Below are positions 52,482 through 62,164 of a stretch of 64,000 nt of DNA, in pieces. Origin of the DNA: Sepioteuthis lessoniana (lineage: Eukaryota; Mollusca; Cephalopoda; Myopsida; Loliginidae); contig OY757947.1 in NCBI GenBank assembly GCA_963585895.1, positions 39,004,122 through 39,068,121 on the forward strand, read 5' to 3'. The translations under genes and the position numbers were made by a program. Below the pieces are notes generated by a model that was not told the origin of the DNA, did no database searches, and worked only from the letters and a program-made list of their open reading frames with translations. Numbering within the stretch: the first letter of the stretch is position 1; each line of letters begins with the position of its first letter.

Positions 52482-52965
52482 AATGAGTTTAAATCAGTCA
52501 AACTATGATACCTGAACATATATGCATTTTTGCCATTAAAAAGTTTTGATGCTGAAAATTCTTTAAATGCAGTTTGTTCATCTCATTTGGAACGGAATGT
52601 TTTTTTGCCATAAAAAAGTGTCCAGATACTTGAAAAAAATCATAAAAATAATGTTAGAATGTAAAAAGTTGATACTAAAATCAATCTGTATTTTCTGAAC
52701 AACCTAATACTTACATTATACATAAAACAGCATTCTATCAGTAATGCTTGCATTCCTTCCTGACCACTGACAATCCCTTTCTTTTTGATTTCTTGCCTAA
52801 AACCATTGGTAATACGTTTATATAATATTATTTTAACAGGTAATTCAGAAGATCGAGCTTCATATTGAATTATATTCAAATTTCAATGTAACTCAGAAGA
52901 CATTAACATTGCTCTGATGATGGTTTAAAAGAAAGACGAAATGTTACCAATAAACTCATAGTTTG
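52482..52965. other. AT-rich sequence; one CTGATGA...GAAA motif
   Basis: No gene is recognised. Near 52913 AACATTGCTCTGATGATGG and GACGAAATGTTACC pair through TAACAT/ATGTTA, but a third stem is lacking, so a hammerhead is not called. Confidence 0.45.
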
Positions 52966-53226
52966 TGTTGTATCGTGGTAAGGAAAAGATACACAGTGAA
53001 AAGAGTTAATTATTCATTAACTCAAGTGGTACAGTTCGACTAGTATTATACGTCTCACGTTGTAGGTGTTACATCCAAAGTAGGTCTACTACTGAGCGTT
53101 GTCCATTTAGAGCTGTCTTTCTGCTTCTCTTTCAGCTTTTACTTCTGTTCCCTGTGCTTACGGGACATGGCGTCTTTTATACTTCCACAATACCGGAAGT
53201 CATGTGGTACGAGCCACTATACAACA
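52966..53226. mobile_element. Candidate short solo LTR (261 bp)
   Basis: Ends TGTTGTATCGTGG and CCACTATACAACA form an inverted pair with one mismatch. Flanking GTTTG and CTTTG could be a 5-bp target duplication with one change. A TTTTATACTTCC motif lies near 53175. No internal genes are present. Confidence 0.55.
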
Positions 53227-53249
53227 CTTTGAATACTTTGTTTTATCAC

Positions 53250-53282
<33 letters not shown>

Positions 53283-53989
53283 TCTGAGACAGATAGATAG
53301 ATAGATAGAAAAGGAGTTTTCTTTTGTTTTTGCTATTTTTTTCTTGCCACAAACACATCCCTCTCTTTTTGATCTTTTCTTTCTATCATTCCTTCTTATT
53401 TTCAGCTTTGTTCATTGTTTTCTTTCTAAAGATTACTTTTGAGCAAGTGCCATAGAAAAATCTATTCAATCACACCGATTCCACTGCTATGGGTTACCAA
53501 AAAGAAAATAATAATCTAAGGACGCATTGCCAAGATGCACTGCATTCTTCATGGCCAAAGATACCATGGAAAGCTGAAAGAGGAAATGAACTTTTAGAGA
53601 TCTTTTGTAGATTTTCTCCAAGAATATTGATAATTTACTATTTTAAGCACCAGTCTAAAATGGTTTTGAAGTGGTTATATATATTTGGTTACGGTTAAGT
53701 GCAACGGAAGGTATTTAGTTGCGTCCCGACTCAACAAGGTCCAATATTAGCATTAATATATCCATTGATACACAAACACTGAATAAATGGAATGGAAAAA
53801 CAAGAAAAAAATATATATATATATTAAACTAACATAAAGACCAAATTTATTCATATTAAAAAATGAAAATGAACAACTCACCGGTTTCGGTCCTATCTGA
53901 TCACAGTTTGAATTAGGACAACGATTAAGACACAAAAAAGGAAACAGACTCTGTAATGTTAGGGAACCCCCCAACAAAAAAAAAAAAAA
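53227..53989. other. Unassigned sequence with TA and GATA microsatellites
   Basis: (TA)n at 53252-53280, (GATA)n at 53288-53308 and (TA)n at 53811-53824. Short frames (53489-53698) have no recognisable domain. Confidence 0.5.
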
Positions 53990-54200
53990 CGTTTTTTGTT
54001 GAAATCATTGAGTACGCTAGATATAAGTCGGCACTCAGTTGCATAACAAGTTGGGTTACAAGTTGAAATGAGATGCAGGACGCTAAGGGAGAAGAGATTT
54101 TATGGTCATTGGGGTATTCCACTGTGGACATGTAGATAAGTCCATCTCCTGGGCAGTGGTTGGTCACTGCTCCAGGAATGGCGTAGTTTTTAAGTGTAGT
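53990..54200 (+). repeat. Family E repeat, diverged
   Basis: CGGCACTCAGTTGCATAACA, AAGGGAGAAGAGATTTTATG, GTCATTGGGGTATTCCACTG, AAGTCCATCTCCTGGGC and GTGGTTGGTCACTGC follow the order at 20.0 kb; the TATA part is lost. Confidence 0.6.
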
Positions 54201-54204
54201 CTTA

Positions 54205-54390
54205 CGGGTATTCACAGTTTTCCTTCTCCTAAATTGGTTGCCTAACCTACACTAAAGAACCCAGTCTGCGCTACTATTTACCCATAGCTGAAAGGAGAAT
54301 ATTTGGATGCATACCTTTCCCCAGAGTATTGGTGAGAAGTGAAATGAAAACAACTTCATCCAGGATTTGAACTCAGGTCACCATAACACA
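54205..54390 (-). mobile_element. SINE1 fragment
   Basis: GTTTTCCTTCTCCTAAATTG, CTACTATTTACCCATAGCTG, CATACCTTTCCCCAGAGTAT, and a reversed B box GGATTTGAACTC. The tRNA head and tail are incomplete. Confidence 0.8.
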
Positions 54391-54676
54391 TATGGGATAT
54401 TTGTAACATACATATAAAGACACAAGAGATATTATAATCATAAACAATGATGTCCCAACAAATGAAATGTACACATTGTTCTATGGGTAAGTAATGTATA
54501 AAAAGAGGTTAAAAAATAGTGAAAAGTTTTACTCGTCTTCAGTTATTTAGACATATAAGTTTACATTTCAAAGCTATGAAGAAAGACTATTACCAGCATT
54601 TGGAAACAGATTCTCTCTTCTCTTCGATAAATAGATAAAGACCTATCCATTTGGCTTGAAGGTCTTATCCATTTAA

Positions 54677-55108
54677 TTGGTTGGTTGGTTATTTTGTTTT
54701 ACAGCATATCAACTCTTTTAGGGTCATTTAACGCCAAATTAAATTTCAAATAATTCAGCTTGGAATAAATATAGTTTTTGTTTACAAACATTTAAATGTC
54801 AAAACATTTCCGTTAAATGTCAAAAATAGTTATATTTCAAACAATTCAATCTCGCATATAAGTATGCAGTTTAGTTCTATTTGACCCATTGATAGGAACC
54901 TATCAGGTGCTACTACTCTGGGCCAGAGTGGACCTGAGAGTGATGGCAATAAAGAAGTATTCCACATTCCTCAAAGCTCTAGCATTACTGGAACCTCACC
55001 ATTAGATTATTTAGTGTCCTATGCAGGACACTCGTTGGGTGGGGTGGGGTCTTACCCCTCTGCAGAAAAGCAGTTGGTGTTTCTACAGCCCCAGTCGACT
55101 GGGCAACT
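54677..55108 (+). mobile_element. Family A, short internal part
   Basis: TTGGTTGGTTATTTTG, TCATTTAACGCCAAATTAAA, two to three internal units, and the full 3' module (TAGGAACCTATCAGGTGC to CAGTCGACTGGGCAA). Confidence 0.88.
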
Positions 55109-55279
55109 TATCCATTTGAAAAACTGTAACAAAAAAAAAAGAAAGGATTCTCAATTTTTATGTGAATAACAGACACATGGTGTCCAAGGACATGCCATTA
55201 ATCTGAGAGATGATGATTATTTATTGTCTCCCTACAATGGCTTCAACACTGTCATTCTTTGCACTATTTACAAGGATTA

Positions 55280-55500
55280 GGATATGCTGGGAGCATCTCT
55301 TGCAGAGGGAAAGAACTCCCCCCGCAAAAAAAGAGGTGTTCTGAGTATGTTACTAAACAGCATAGGGTTGTGAAGCTCCAGCTCTGGAGCTCTAAGAATA
55401 TACATTAACAACTTTGTTAATATTACTCCCAGGTCCACTTTACCCTATGTCCTATTCCCTGTTAGGGTTCTATCTATGTGCCCAATCAATCCGTTTAAAA
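55280..55500 (-). mobile_element. Family A subfamily, diverged
   Basis: CTCTTGCAGAGGGAAAGAAC, GTGTTCTGAGTATGTTACT, GCTCTGGAGCTCTAAG, ATTACTCCCAGGTCCACTT. Closest to 50.73-50.95 kb. Confidence 0.65.
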
Positions 55501-55534
55501 GTGATTAGTATTAAATAGGAATATATTCATATTA

Positions 55535-56078
55535 TAAAAATGCCTTGCAAATGATTTTTCCTATAAGAAATGCACTGAAAATGATTTTTACAATAAAAAT
55601 GCATTAAAAATGATTTTACAGTAAAAAATGCGTTGGAAACGATTTTTACTATAAAAATGCATTGGAAAGGATTTTTATTATGAAAATGCATCAGAAATGA
55701 TTTTTATTATGGAAATGCATTGGAAATAATTTTTACTATAAAAATGCATTGGAAATGATTTTTATCCTAAAAATACATTAAAAATGATTTTTACTATAAA
55801 AATGCATTGGAAATGATTTTTTTATAAATATGCATTGTAAATGATTATTACTATAAAGATGCACTGGAAATGATTTTTATTGTCATTGCAAATGATTTTT
55901 TTACTATCATTACAAAGGATTTTTTTATTGTAAAAATGTATTGAAAAAGGTTTTTACAATAAAAAATGCAATGAAAATGATTTTCGAAATAGAAATGCAT
56001 TGGAAGTGATTTTCACTGTAGAAATGCATTAGAAATGATTTTTACAATGGAAATGCATTAGAATGATTTTACTAAAAA
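55535..56078. repeat. 29-bp minisatellite, array 3
   Basis: About 19 diverged units of AAATGATTTTTACTATAAAA followed by ATGCATTGG, opposite in orientation to the 21.3-kb array. Confidence 0.92.
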
Positions 56079-56080
56079 AA

Positions 56081-56242
56081 CCAGGTGTGAAAACTCAATC
56101 GAAGTGAAATGATAATGGAATAATAATTCAATGCTTTTTATTGTCAAAATCACTTTTAGAAGTGACTTTTACAATAAAAACCATTGAAAATTATTTTTAT
56201 GTTCCATTATCATTTCACTTCTAGTGAGTTTTCATGCCTGAT
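56081..56242. repeat. Foldback structure ending the minisatellite
   Basis: A near-perfect inverted repeat. The left arm starts at 56081 (CAGGTGTGAAAACTC, GAAGTGAAATGATAATGGAA) and the right arm ends at 56242 (TTCCATTATCATTTCACTTC, GAGTTTTCATGCCTG). The inner part pairs a minisatellite-like unit with its own inverse, around a short loop near 56157-56160. Confidence 0.88.
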
Positions 56243-56244
56243 TT

Positions 56245-56545
56245 AACTGGAGGTTTTTCTGTGGAGGCTCTGACAGGACTCTTCTCAGTATTCTCGTTAA
56301 TACTAACAATGTTGTGGACTGCATGGTCTTGATTTGGGGATCATCCCACGAACAACAATTGGTATTGCTATCAATCTCATTTCCCTCAGGTTTTTTTCAT
56401 TGGTTTTATTATTATTATTATTATAATCATTCACCAGGTCCTTACCCAAGACCTAGCCTGAGGGAAGGTAGTGATTATATGTATTCTATGAATTTAATAT
56501 TTTTGGCTGTCACTATTTGTTGGGGAATCATTGCAGCATTATAGC
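56245..56545 (-). mobile_element. LINE-C 3'-end remnant
   Basis: 56262-56325 holds GGCTCTGACAGGACTCTTCTCAGTATTC in two blocks and GTTGTGGACTGCATGG, which match the triplicated LINE-C end at 44.85-45.31 kb. Beyond it is a (TTA)n run (56409-56423) and unassigned sequence. Confidence 0.6.
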
Positions 56546-56558
56546 TAAAGTGTTGGAC

Positions 56559-57064
56559 TGTAATATAATTACGGAATGATTTTTTTATATCAATCATTTT
56601 TCGTTAATTATATTTTATCATTCGGTTTGGTTGGGCTTTGAACTATTCAGCTCCTAGTGCAGGTGCACACACATTGAGTACAGTTCACGCTCACATGCAG
56701 AGGATATGACAATCACAAAAGTCATAATAAAAACCCCAGATAGGAAATGGGACTGATGTGTTAATGACGTCATGCCCGGAAGCGATGGGCTGAGAATTTG
56801 GTGATCTTGAAAAAGATGTTAGTTGAGATCCGACTCTGGGCTGGACCAGTCCAGCTGGGGTCTACGGGATGCGCAGCGCATTTGTTGGGTCAGATAGTAC
56901 AGTCAGCATAGTAAAAATTGTGTGTCTCTCTCTCTCTCTCTTCGTGTCAAAAAACTAAAGTCAAGAAGTGAATAAACGTTTCGTACCTGAACAACGGAGA
57001 GTCGTCAGTGTTTCGTATTTCCCTGCATCTGTATATTTGTATAGATGTATTGTGACTATACAAC
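56559..57064 (+). mobile_element. LTR-like repeat, copy 2
   Basis: Starts TGTAATATAATTACGG, shares ATTATATTTTATCATTCGG, GGGCTTTGAACTATTCAG and ATGACGTCATGCCCGGAAGC with 32660-33285, and has AATAAACG at 56971 followed by TTCGTACCTGAACAACGGAG. The middle differs from copy 1. The (TC)n at 56924-56940 is local. The right end is approximate. Confidence 0.6.
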
Positions 57065-57250
57065 AGGACTACAAGTTCAAACTCCAGTTGTGCTATTATG
57101 TTCACTTTCAGACAGATACTCTTCGGAAAGGCATGAACTCCCTTATCACTCCAGCTATGGGTTACATAGTTCCACTGCTGTTCTTCTTTGAGGATGGATT
57201 TGGCATTAAATAACCCATGAAGGTTTATGTGCCATTAAACAAAGAAACCA
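57065..57250 (+). mobile_element. SINE-B, plus orientation
   Basis: The head remnant CAAGTTCAAACTCCAGTTG holds a B-box-like part. Then GGAAAGGCATGAACTCCC, CCAGCTATGGGTTACATAG, and the tail GGATTTGGCATTAAATAACC ending CCATTAAACAAAGAAACC. The A-box side is replaced by the LTR end. 57251-57399 is unassigned. Confidence 0.75.
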
Positions 57251-57446
57251 AACCAGCCTCTTTTGGGTGTTACTTTTCAGTCCCATTGATAGTACTATCC
57301 TAAAGAGATGTGGACTTTTGCAAAGTGCAATATTTTGTATTTCATATAGGCTGGGACTGCCAGGGATCTTGTTAATATGTTTATGTGTCCCTTTCTTGGT
57401 TGGTTGGTTGATTGGTTTTTATGGCATATCAACCTTTGTAGATTAT

Positions 57447-57663
57447 TGTTGTGGGAGTCTTACCCATATCACCATAATGGACTCTTCTCACCGTTATTAG
57501 TACTAGAGATTCGCTGCCAGAGGGCAAATCAATATCAATGTTATTCGAACAGTATGAAACTTCTTACCTTTTCTATGTAACTCTATCTTTCTTGCGTAAT
57601 ATAATCTGTTATCTAATATCTGTGTTTGTGTTTTCATTAGTGACCCTTTCTGGGGCCACAACA
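57447..57663. mobile_element. Candidate short solo LTR (217 bp)
   Basis: Ends TGTTGTGG and CCACAACA are perfect inverted copies. Flanks ATTAT and GTCAT each differ by one base from GTTAT of uninterrupted family A, fitting a decayed 5-bp target duplication. No coding content. Confidence 0.6.
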
Positions 57664-58292
57664 GTCATTTAATGCCAAATCCATTTTTATGTAAATAATC
57701 AATTCTATTTCAAATAATTCAGTTTAGCATGAGTACACAGTTCAATTGTTAAAAACATTTCTATTTCAGACTATTCAGTTTATTCAAATAGTTCTAATTC
57801 AGCTAATTCAGTTTAGTATAAGTACAAATTTTGTTTACACACAGTTAAATGTCAAAACAGTTCTATATTAAACAATTCAGTTTAGTGTAAGTAGAGTTTC
57901 AATGTCAAAAACAGTTCCATTTCAAACAATTCAGTTTAGCATAAGTACACAGTTTTAATGTAAGTACAGTTTAATTGTCAAAAACATTTCTATTTCAAGC
58001 TATTCAGTTTAGTCAACAGTTCTATTTTAAGCAATTCAGTTTCATATAAGTATAGATTTTGTTTACACACAGTTAAACATCAAAACAGTTCTATATTAAA
58101 CAATTCAGTTTAGCATAAATATGCAGTTAGTTCTATTTAACTCTTAGATAGAGCCCTATCTGGTGCAACCATTCCAGGCTGAAGTGGACCTGAGAGAAAT
58201 GGCAATAAAAGGGTACTCCACATTCCCCAAAGCTCCAGCATCACTGGAACCCCACCATCAGATTGTTTTGTATCATATCCAGGACACTCATT

Positions 58293-58583
58293 TTGGAGGT
58301 GCCCGTGGTGTAATGGTTATCGTCGCAAGAATTGGACACGGCGACAACAGTTCAAATCCTGGAATGAATGCATTTCACATTGCACTAATACCCTTGGGAA
58401 AGGTATGAATCCAATTATTCTCCCTCCAGCTATGGGTAAATAGTAGGGTAGACTAGGTTCTTCAGCCTTAGTGAGGCAACTAGTCTAGGAGAAGGAAAAC
58501 TCTGAATTCAAACCTGTTAAAATCCGCTTAAAAAATTGACCTTGTGTCATATCCTGCCCGAGCGGAGGGGTTAGGTAAATATG
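58293..58583 (+). mobile_element. SINE1 with 16-bp target duplication, nested in family A
   Basis: Perfect duplications ATCCAGGACACTCATT at 58277-58292 and 58584-58599. Head GTGCCCGTGGTGTAATGGTT, B box CAGTTCAAATCCTGG, tail GGGGTTAGGTAAATATG. Confidence 0.95.
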
Positions 58584-58649
58584 ATCCAGGACACTCATTA
58601 GGGAGGTCTTACTCCACTGCAGAGGTGCAGTCAATGTATTCTACAGCCC

Positions 58650-59406
58650 CAGCCAACTTTCTTGATCATACCCAGTGCTTCTACTATTACTGGTACAGTG
58701 ATAGTTTTAAGTTGCTATATTTTTTTTCAATTTCTATTTTCAGGTCTTTTTATTTACTTATTTTTACTTTGACTGATAAGTTATCTGTTGGCACTGACAT
58801 ATCAATTAGAAGCCATGTTTTTTTTTCTTTTATGGTCTGGTTTGTTGCTTTTTATTTTTTATAAGTTTAGATATTATTATTATCATTATTATTATTATTG
58901 CTTTCTTTTCCTTTTATGTGATCAGTATATTTGAATAGTATTAATTTTGCTGTTTTATCTACAATATAACTGACAATAAAGTGTAGTGTCATACTTTAGC
59001 AGAGTTAAAAGTTAATATCATATTCTGAACAATGTTTATAGGAAATGAAACCAGTCAGCAGCCATAGACACAATACAATTGCTGGCAAATAACACTATCA
59101 ACTGTGTCTGCTGTTATTTTTATAATTAACCAAACAAATATTTTGACAGTTTCCTTGTAAATAGAAAAGAGTTTTGAAAAACTGAGATCATTACCAATGA
59201 GAGCAATCATTTTAGATGGATACACAAAAAAAAAAAATTGATTTTCAATGAAAAGATTTAAAAAGACGACTGACAGTTGTTTTAAAAGGTTAAAACAGTC
59301 ATTTGAATTGGACTTTTATCATATTTTTCTTCTCTTTTTGGTTTCTCTAGAAAAACAATGGAAAATTTTATAAGTGATTAACATTAGATTGGAATACTTG
59401 CTACTA
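58650..59406. other. Unassigned AT-rich sequence
   Basis: T-rich then A-rich sequence with (TTA)n around 58874-58900. No gene or family match. Confidence 0.5.
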
Positions 59407-59697
59407 TACATATTTACCTAACCCCTCCGCTCGGGCAGGATATGACACAAGATCAATTTTTAAGCAGAGTTTAACAGGTTTGAATTCAGAGTTTTCCTTC
59501 TTCTAGACTAGTTGCCTCACCAAGGCTGAAGAACCTAGTCTACCCTACTATTTACCTATAGCTGGAGGGAGAATAATTGGATTCATACCTTTCTCAAGGG
59601 TATTAGGGCTATGTGAAATGCAATCAGTCTCATCCAGTATTTGAACTTGTGTCGCCATGTCCATTTCCTACGATGATAACCATTACACCACGGGCAC
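59407..59697 (-). mobile_element. SINE1, full length
   Basis: From CATATTTACCTAACCCCTCC to the reversed head ATTACACCACGGGCACCTCC. I could not find a clear target duplication. Confidence 0.9.
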
Positions 59698-59777
59698 CTC
59701 CTTTTCACAAGGGTCACCATTGACAGTATGTTTATTCTATCCTAATTTTATATGTAAATATATAGACAGTATGTTTA

Positions 59778-59921
59778 TCATATTTACCAACCCATCTGCT
59801 CGGGCAGGATATGACACAAAGTTAATTTTTAAGTGGAGTTTAACAGGTTTGAATTCGCAGTTTTCCTTCTATACTAGTTGACTCACCGAGGCTGAAGAAC
59901 CATTACGCCACGGGCACCTCC
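59778..59921 (-). mobile_element. SINE1, internally deleted
   Basis: Tail half (TATTTACCAACCCATCTGC to GAGGCTGAAGAACC) joined directly to the last bases of the head (ATTACGCCACGGGCACC), deleting about 150 bp including the B box. The flank ACAGTATGTTTAT occurs at 59725 and 59765. Confidence 0.85.
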
Positions 59922-60089
59922 GCTATATACTTGCTGCTATATGACTGTGTGAAAATTATCTATGTTAAGAATAGTTACTTGAAGATATTATTTACTAATG
60001 ATTATTTTCTTTTAGTTGAAACCATAGAATTGCTTAAAATACATGAAACCATAGAGCTGTGTGCAAATTATTGGTATCTGATAGGAATA

Positions 60090-60988
60090 CGTGGTGCATT
60101 CAATAAGTTTCCAGACTTTTTTGTACAGGAATTTAAAACTGACGTAGACTCTTGAAAATTCAGTATGTTATTGCTATACATCTTATGAGATGACTGACCA
60201 ATGTTTATGATTTCAGGTTCAAATTAACAGCTACAGCAGGAATTGGAATACACCCTACTAAAGCCTGATTGTCACAGCTGGTGAATTTCAAAAATGCAAT
60301 CTGGAAGAACGATATGCAATAAAATTGTGTTTTAAACTTGGAAAAAATGCCATGCAATGAAAGCTGGATCTACTGCTATGACCCAGAGACCAAGAGATAG
60401 AGTTCCCAGTGGAAGCATGCTGGCTCTCCCTGACCCAAGAAGGCCAGACAGAGCAAATCCACCCACAAACTTTTGATGATCCCTTTTTTTCACAGCAGTG
60501 GCATGCACTGGGTTCCCACTGGACTGACAGTCAACAAGGAATACTATGTTGAGGTTTTAAGGGAGTTCAGGAAGAGATTCCATTGGAAGAGGCCAGCACT
60601 CTTCAAATCGGCTCACTGGCATTTCCAGCAGGACAATGCACCAGTCCACAACTCCATCCTTGTCATAGACTATTGAGCAAGAAGGGCATCAAGACAATTC
60701 TCACCCTTCCTATAGTACAGACCTTGCTCCCTGTGACTTTTGCTTATTCCCTAAGCTCAGAGGCTGTCTTTATGAGACAATTGAGGAGATGAAAGAGGTT
60801 GTGATGAAGGCCATTGACATGCTTACACAAGAGGACTTCCATGGGGCCTTGCAGAAGTTTTTAGAACAGTACAACAAGTGTATTGCAGCCGTAGGAGATT
60901 ACTTCGAAGGGGACTAGAGTTTCATGTGTGTACTATCAATAAAAGTGCCCATACGAAAAAAGTCAGCAAACTTATTTAATGATCCTCG
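60090..60988 (+). mobile_element. M1 mariner, second deletion type
   Basis: TA duplications at 60088-60089 and 60989-60990; ends CGTGGTGCATTCAATAAG and, reversed, CGAGGATCATTAAATAAG. The N-terminal part encodes EERYAIKLCFKLGKNAM and then jumps to sequence encoding NESWIYCYDPET, i.e. the first catalytic aspartate region with its acidic residue altered to N. This is followed by MIPFFHSSGMHWVPTGLTVN, YYVEVLREFRKRF and HFQQDNAPVHNS, and the C-terminal region in broken frames. The deletion differs from that of the 38.3- and 41.2-kb copies. Confidence 0.92.
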
Positions 60989-61162
60989 TACTTGTAACTA
61001 TACAACTATATGTAACCAAAATTATTATTATTATTATTATCAATTATAATTGTCAGTTGAATATCCAGTCTCTATCCAGTCTCACGACCCGACTGACAAG
61101 AGTACTTGGCTCACGATTAATATAGGATTTGGAAGAGTCCATCAACAGGTAGGTCCCATAAC

Positions 61163-61475
61163 AGTTATTTAATGCCAAATCGATTTTTTATACATTTAAA
61201 ACATTTCTGTTTCAAACAATTCAGTATAGTATAAGTATAGTTTTTATTTACACACAATTAAATGTCAAAACAGTTCTATTTCAAACAATTCAGGTTAGCA
61301 TAAGTACACAGTTTCAGTGTCAAAAACAGTTCTTTATCAAACATGTCAGTTTAGTGTATTTACAGTTTTAATGTTAAAAAACAGTTCTGTTTCAAACAAT
61401 TAAGTTTAGCATATTTACACAGTTTAAATACATAAACAGTTCTATTTCAAGCAATTCAGTTTATATCATCATATA
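61163..61475 (+). mobile_element. Family A internal part
   Basis: It starts abruptly at GTTATTTAATGCCAAATCG and has about five internal units; the 3' module is missing. The base before it ends in CCCATAACA, like the end of the short LTR at 57.66 kb, which enters family A at the same position. 60991-61162 is unassigned apart from (TTA)n. Confidence 0.75.
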
Positions 61476-61557
61476 AGTATTATTAAACAGGAATAGTAAC
61501 TTGAAACCATATTTTTTATGAATTATCAGTATTAGATAGGACTACTTGAAACTATAT

Positions 61558-62115
61558 AAAAGTTGGCGACCTTCGTTGAGGGTGACCCAAAAGCTCCCTT
61601 TTTAATAGCTACTACACCAAGGTATAGGGGGGGCGCTGCTCCATTCCAAGGATTGCTCCACTACCTTTGATCCTCACCTTATCATATTTACCCAACCCCT
61701 CCGCTCGGGCATGATATGACACAAGGTCAATTTTTTAAGCGGAGTTTAACAGGTTTGAATTCAGAGTTTTCCTTCTCCTAGACTAGTTGCCTCACCAAGG
61801 CTGAAGAACCTAGTCTGCCCTACTATTTACCCATAGCTGGAGGGAGAATAATTGGATTCATACCTTTCCCAAACGTATTAGTGCTATGTGAAATGCAATC
61901 AGTCCAGGATTTGAACTGTTGTCGCCATGTCCAATTCCTGCGACGATAATCATTACACCACGGGCACCTCCAATTGATCCTCACCTTATTGTGCTGAGTG
62001 CTAAGCAAAGCAGCATCAAGTACTATTTTTTGAGTCTTTGGTATGACTCGACCTGGGATTGAACCCTGGTCTCCCAGACCATTGGTGAACACACTACTCA
62101 TTAGACCAATGGTTC
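61558..62115 (-). mobile_element. SINE2 split by SINE1
   Basis: Tail and body at 61558-61682 (AAGTTGGCGACCTTCG, GGCGCTGCTCC), and the head at 61974-62115 (GAGTCTTTGGTATGACTCG, reversed B box GGGATTGAACCC). Confidence 0.9.
61683..61973 (-). mobile_element. SINE1 with 16-bp target duplication, nested in SINE2
   Basis: Perfect duplications TTGATCCTCACCTTAT at 61667-61682 and 61974-61989. Full-length minus-strand SINE1. Confidence 0.95.
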
Positions 62116-62164
62116 GGTTATGAAAAATATTCATATTGGATATATATAGTCATCCGCAGACAGA

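Larger units (their letters stand above)
57400..58645 (+). mobile_element. Family A interrupted by a short LTR and SINE1
   Basis: Start GGTTGGTTGGTTGATTGG and ATGGCATATCAACC, then a 217-bp insertion (57447-57663), TTTAATGCCAAATCC and about seven internal units, then the 3' module split by SINE1 (58293-58583), ending CTACAGCCCCAGCCAAC. Confidence 0.87.

Noticed and set aside
52896..52945. Second possible hammerhead (CTGATGA ... GACGAAATG)
   Set aside because: One flanking stem (TAACAT/ATGTTA) exists, but only three bases are available where stem I should be and stem II does not pair well.
26140..62115. tRNA genes at the heads of SINE1, SINE2, SINE3 and SINE-B
   Set aside because: They have A and B boxes but are fused to SINE bodies, carry target duplications and do not fold into full cloverleaves, so they are retroposon promoters and not tRNA genes.
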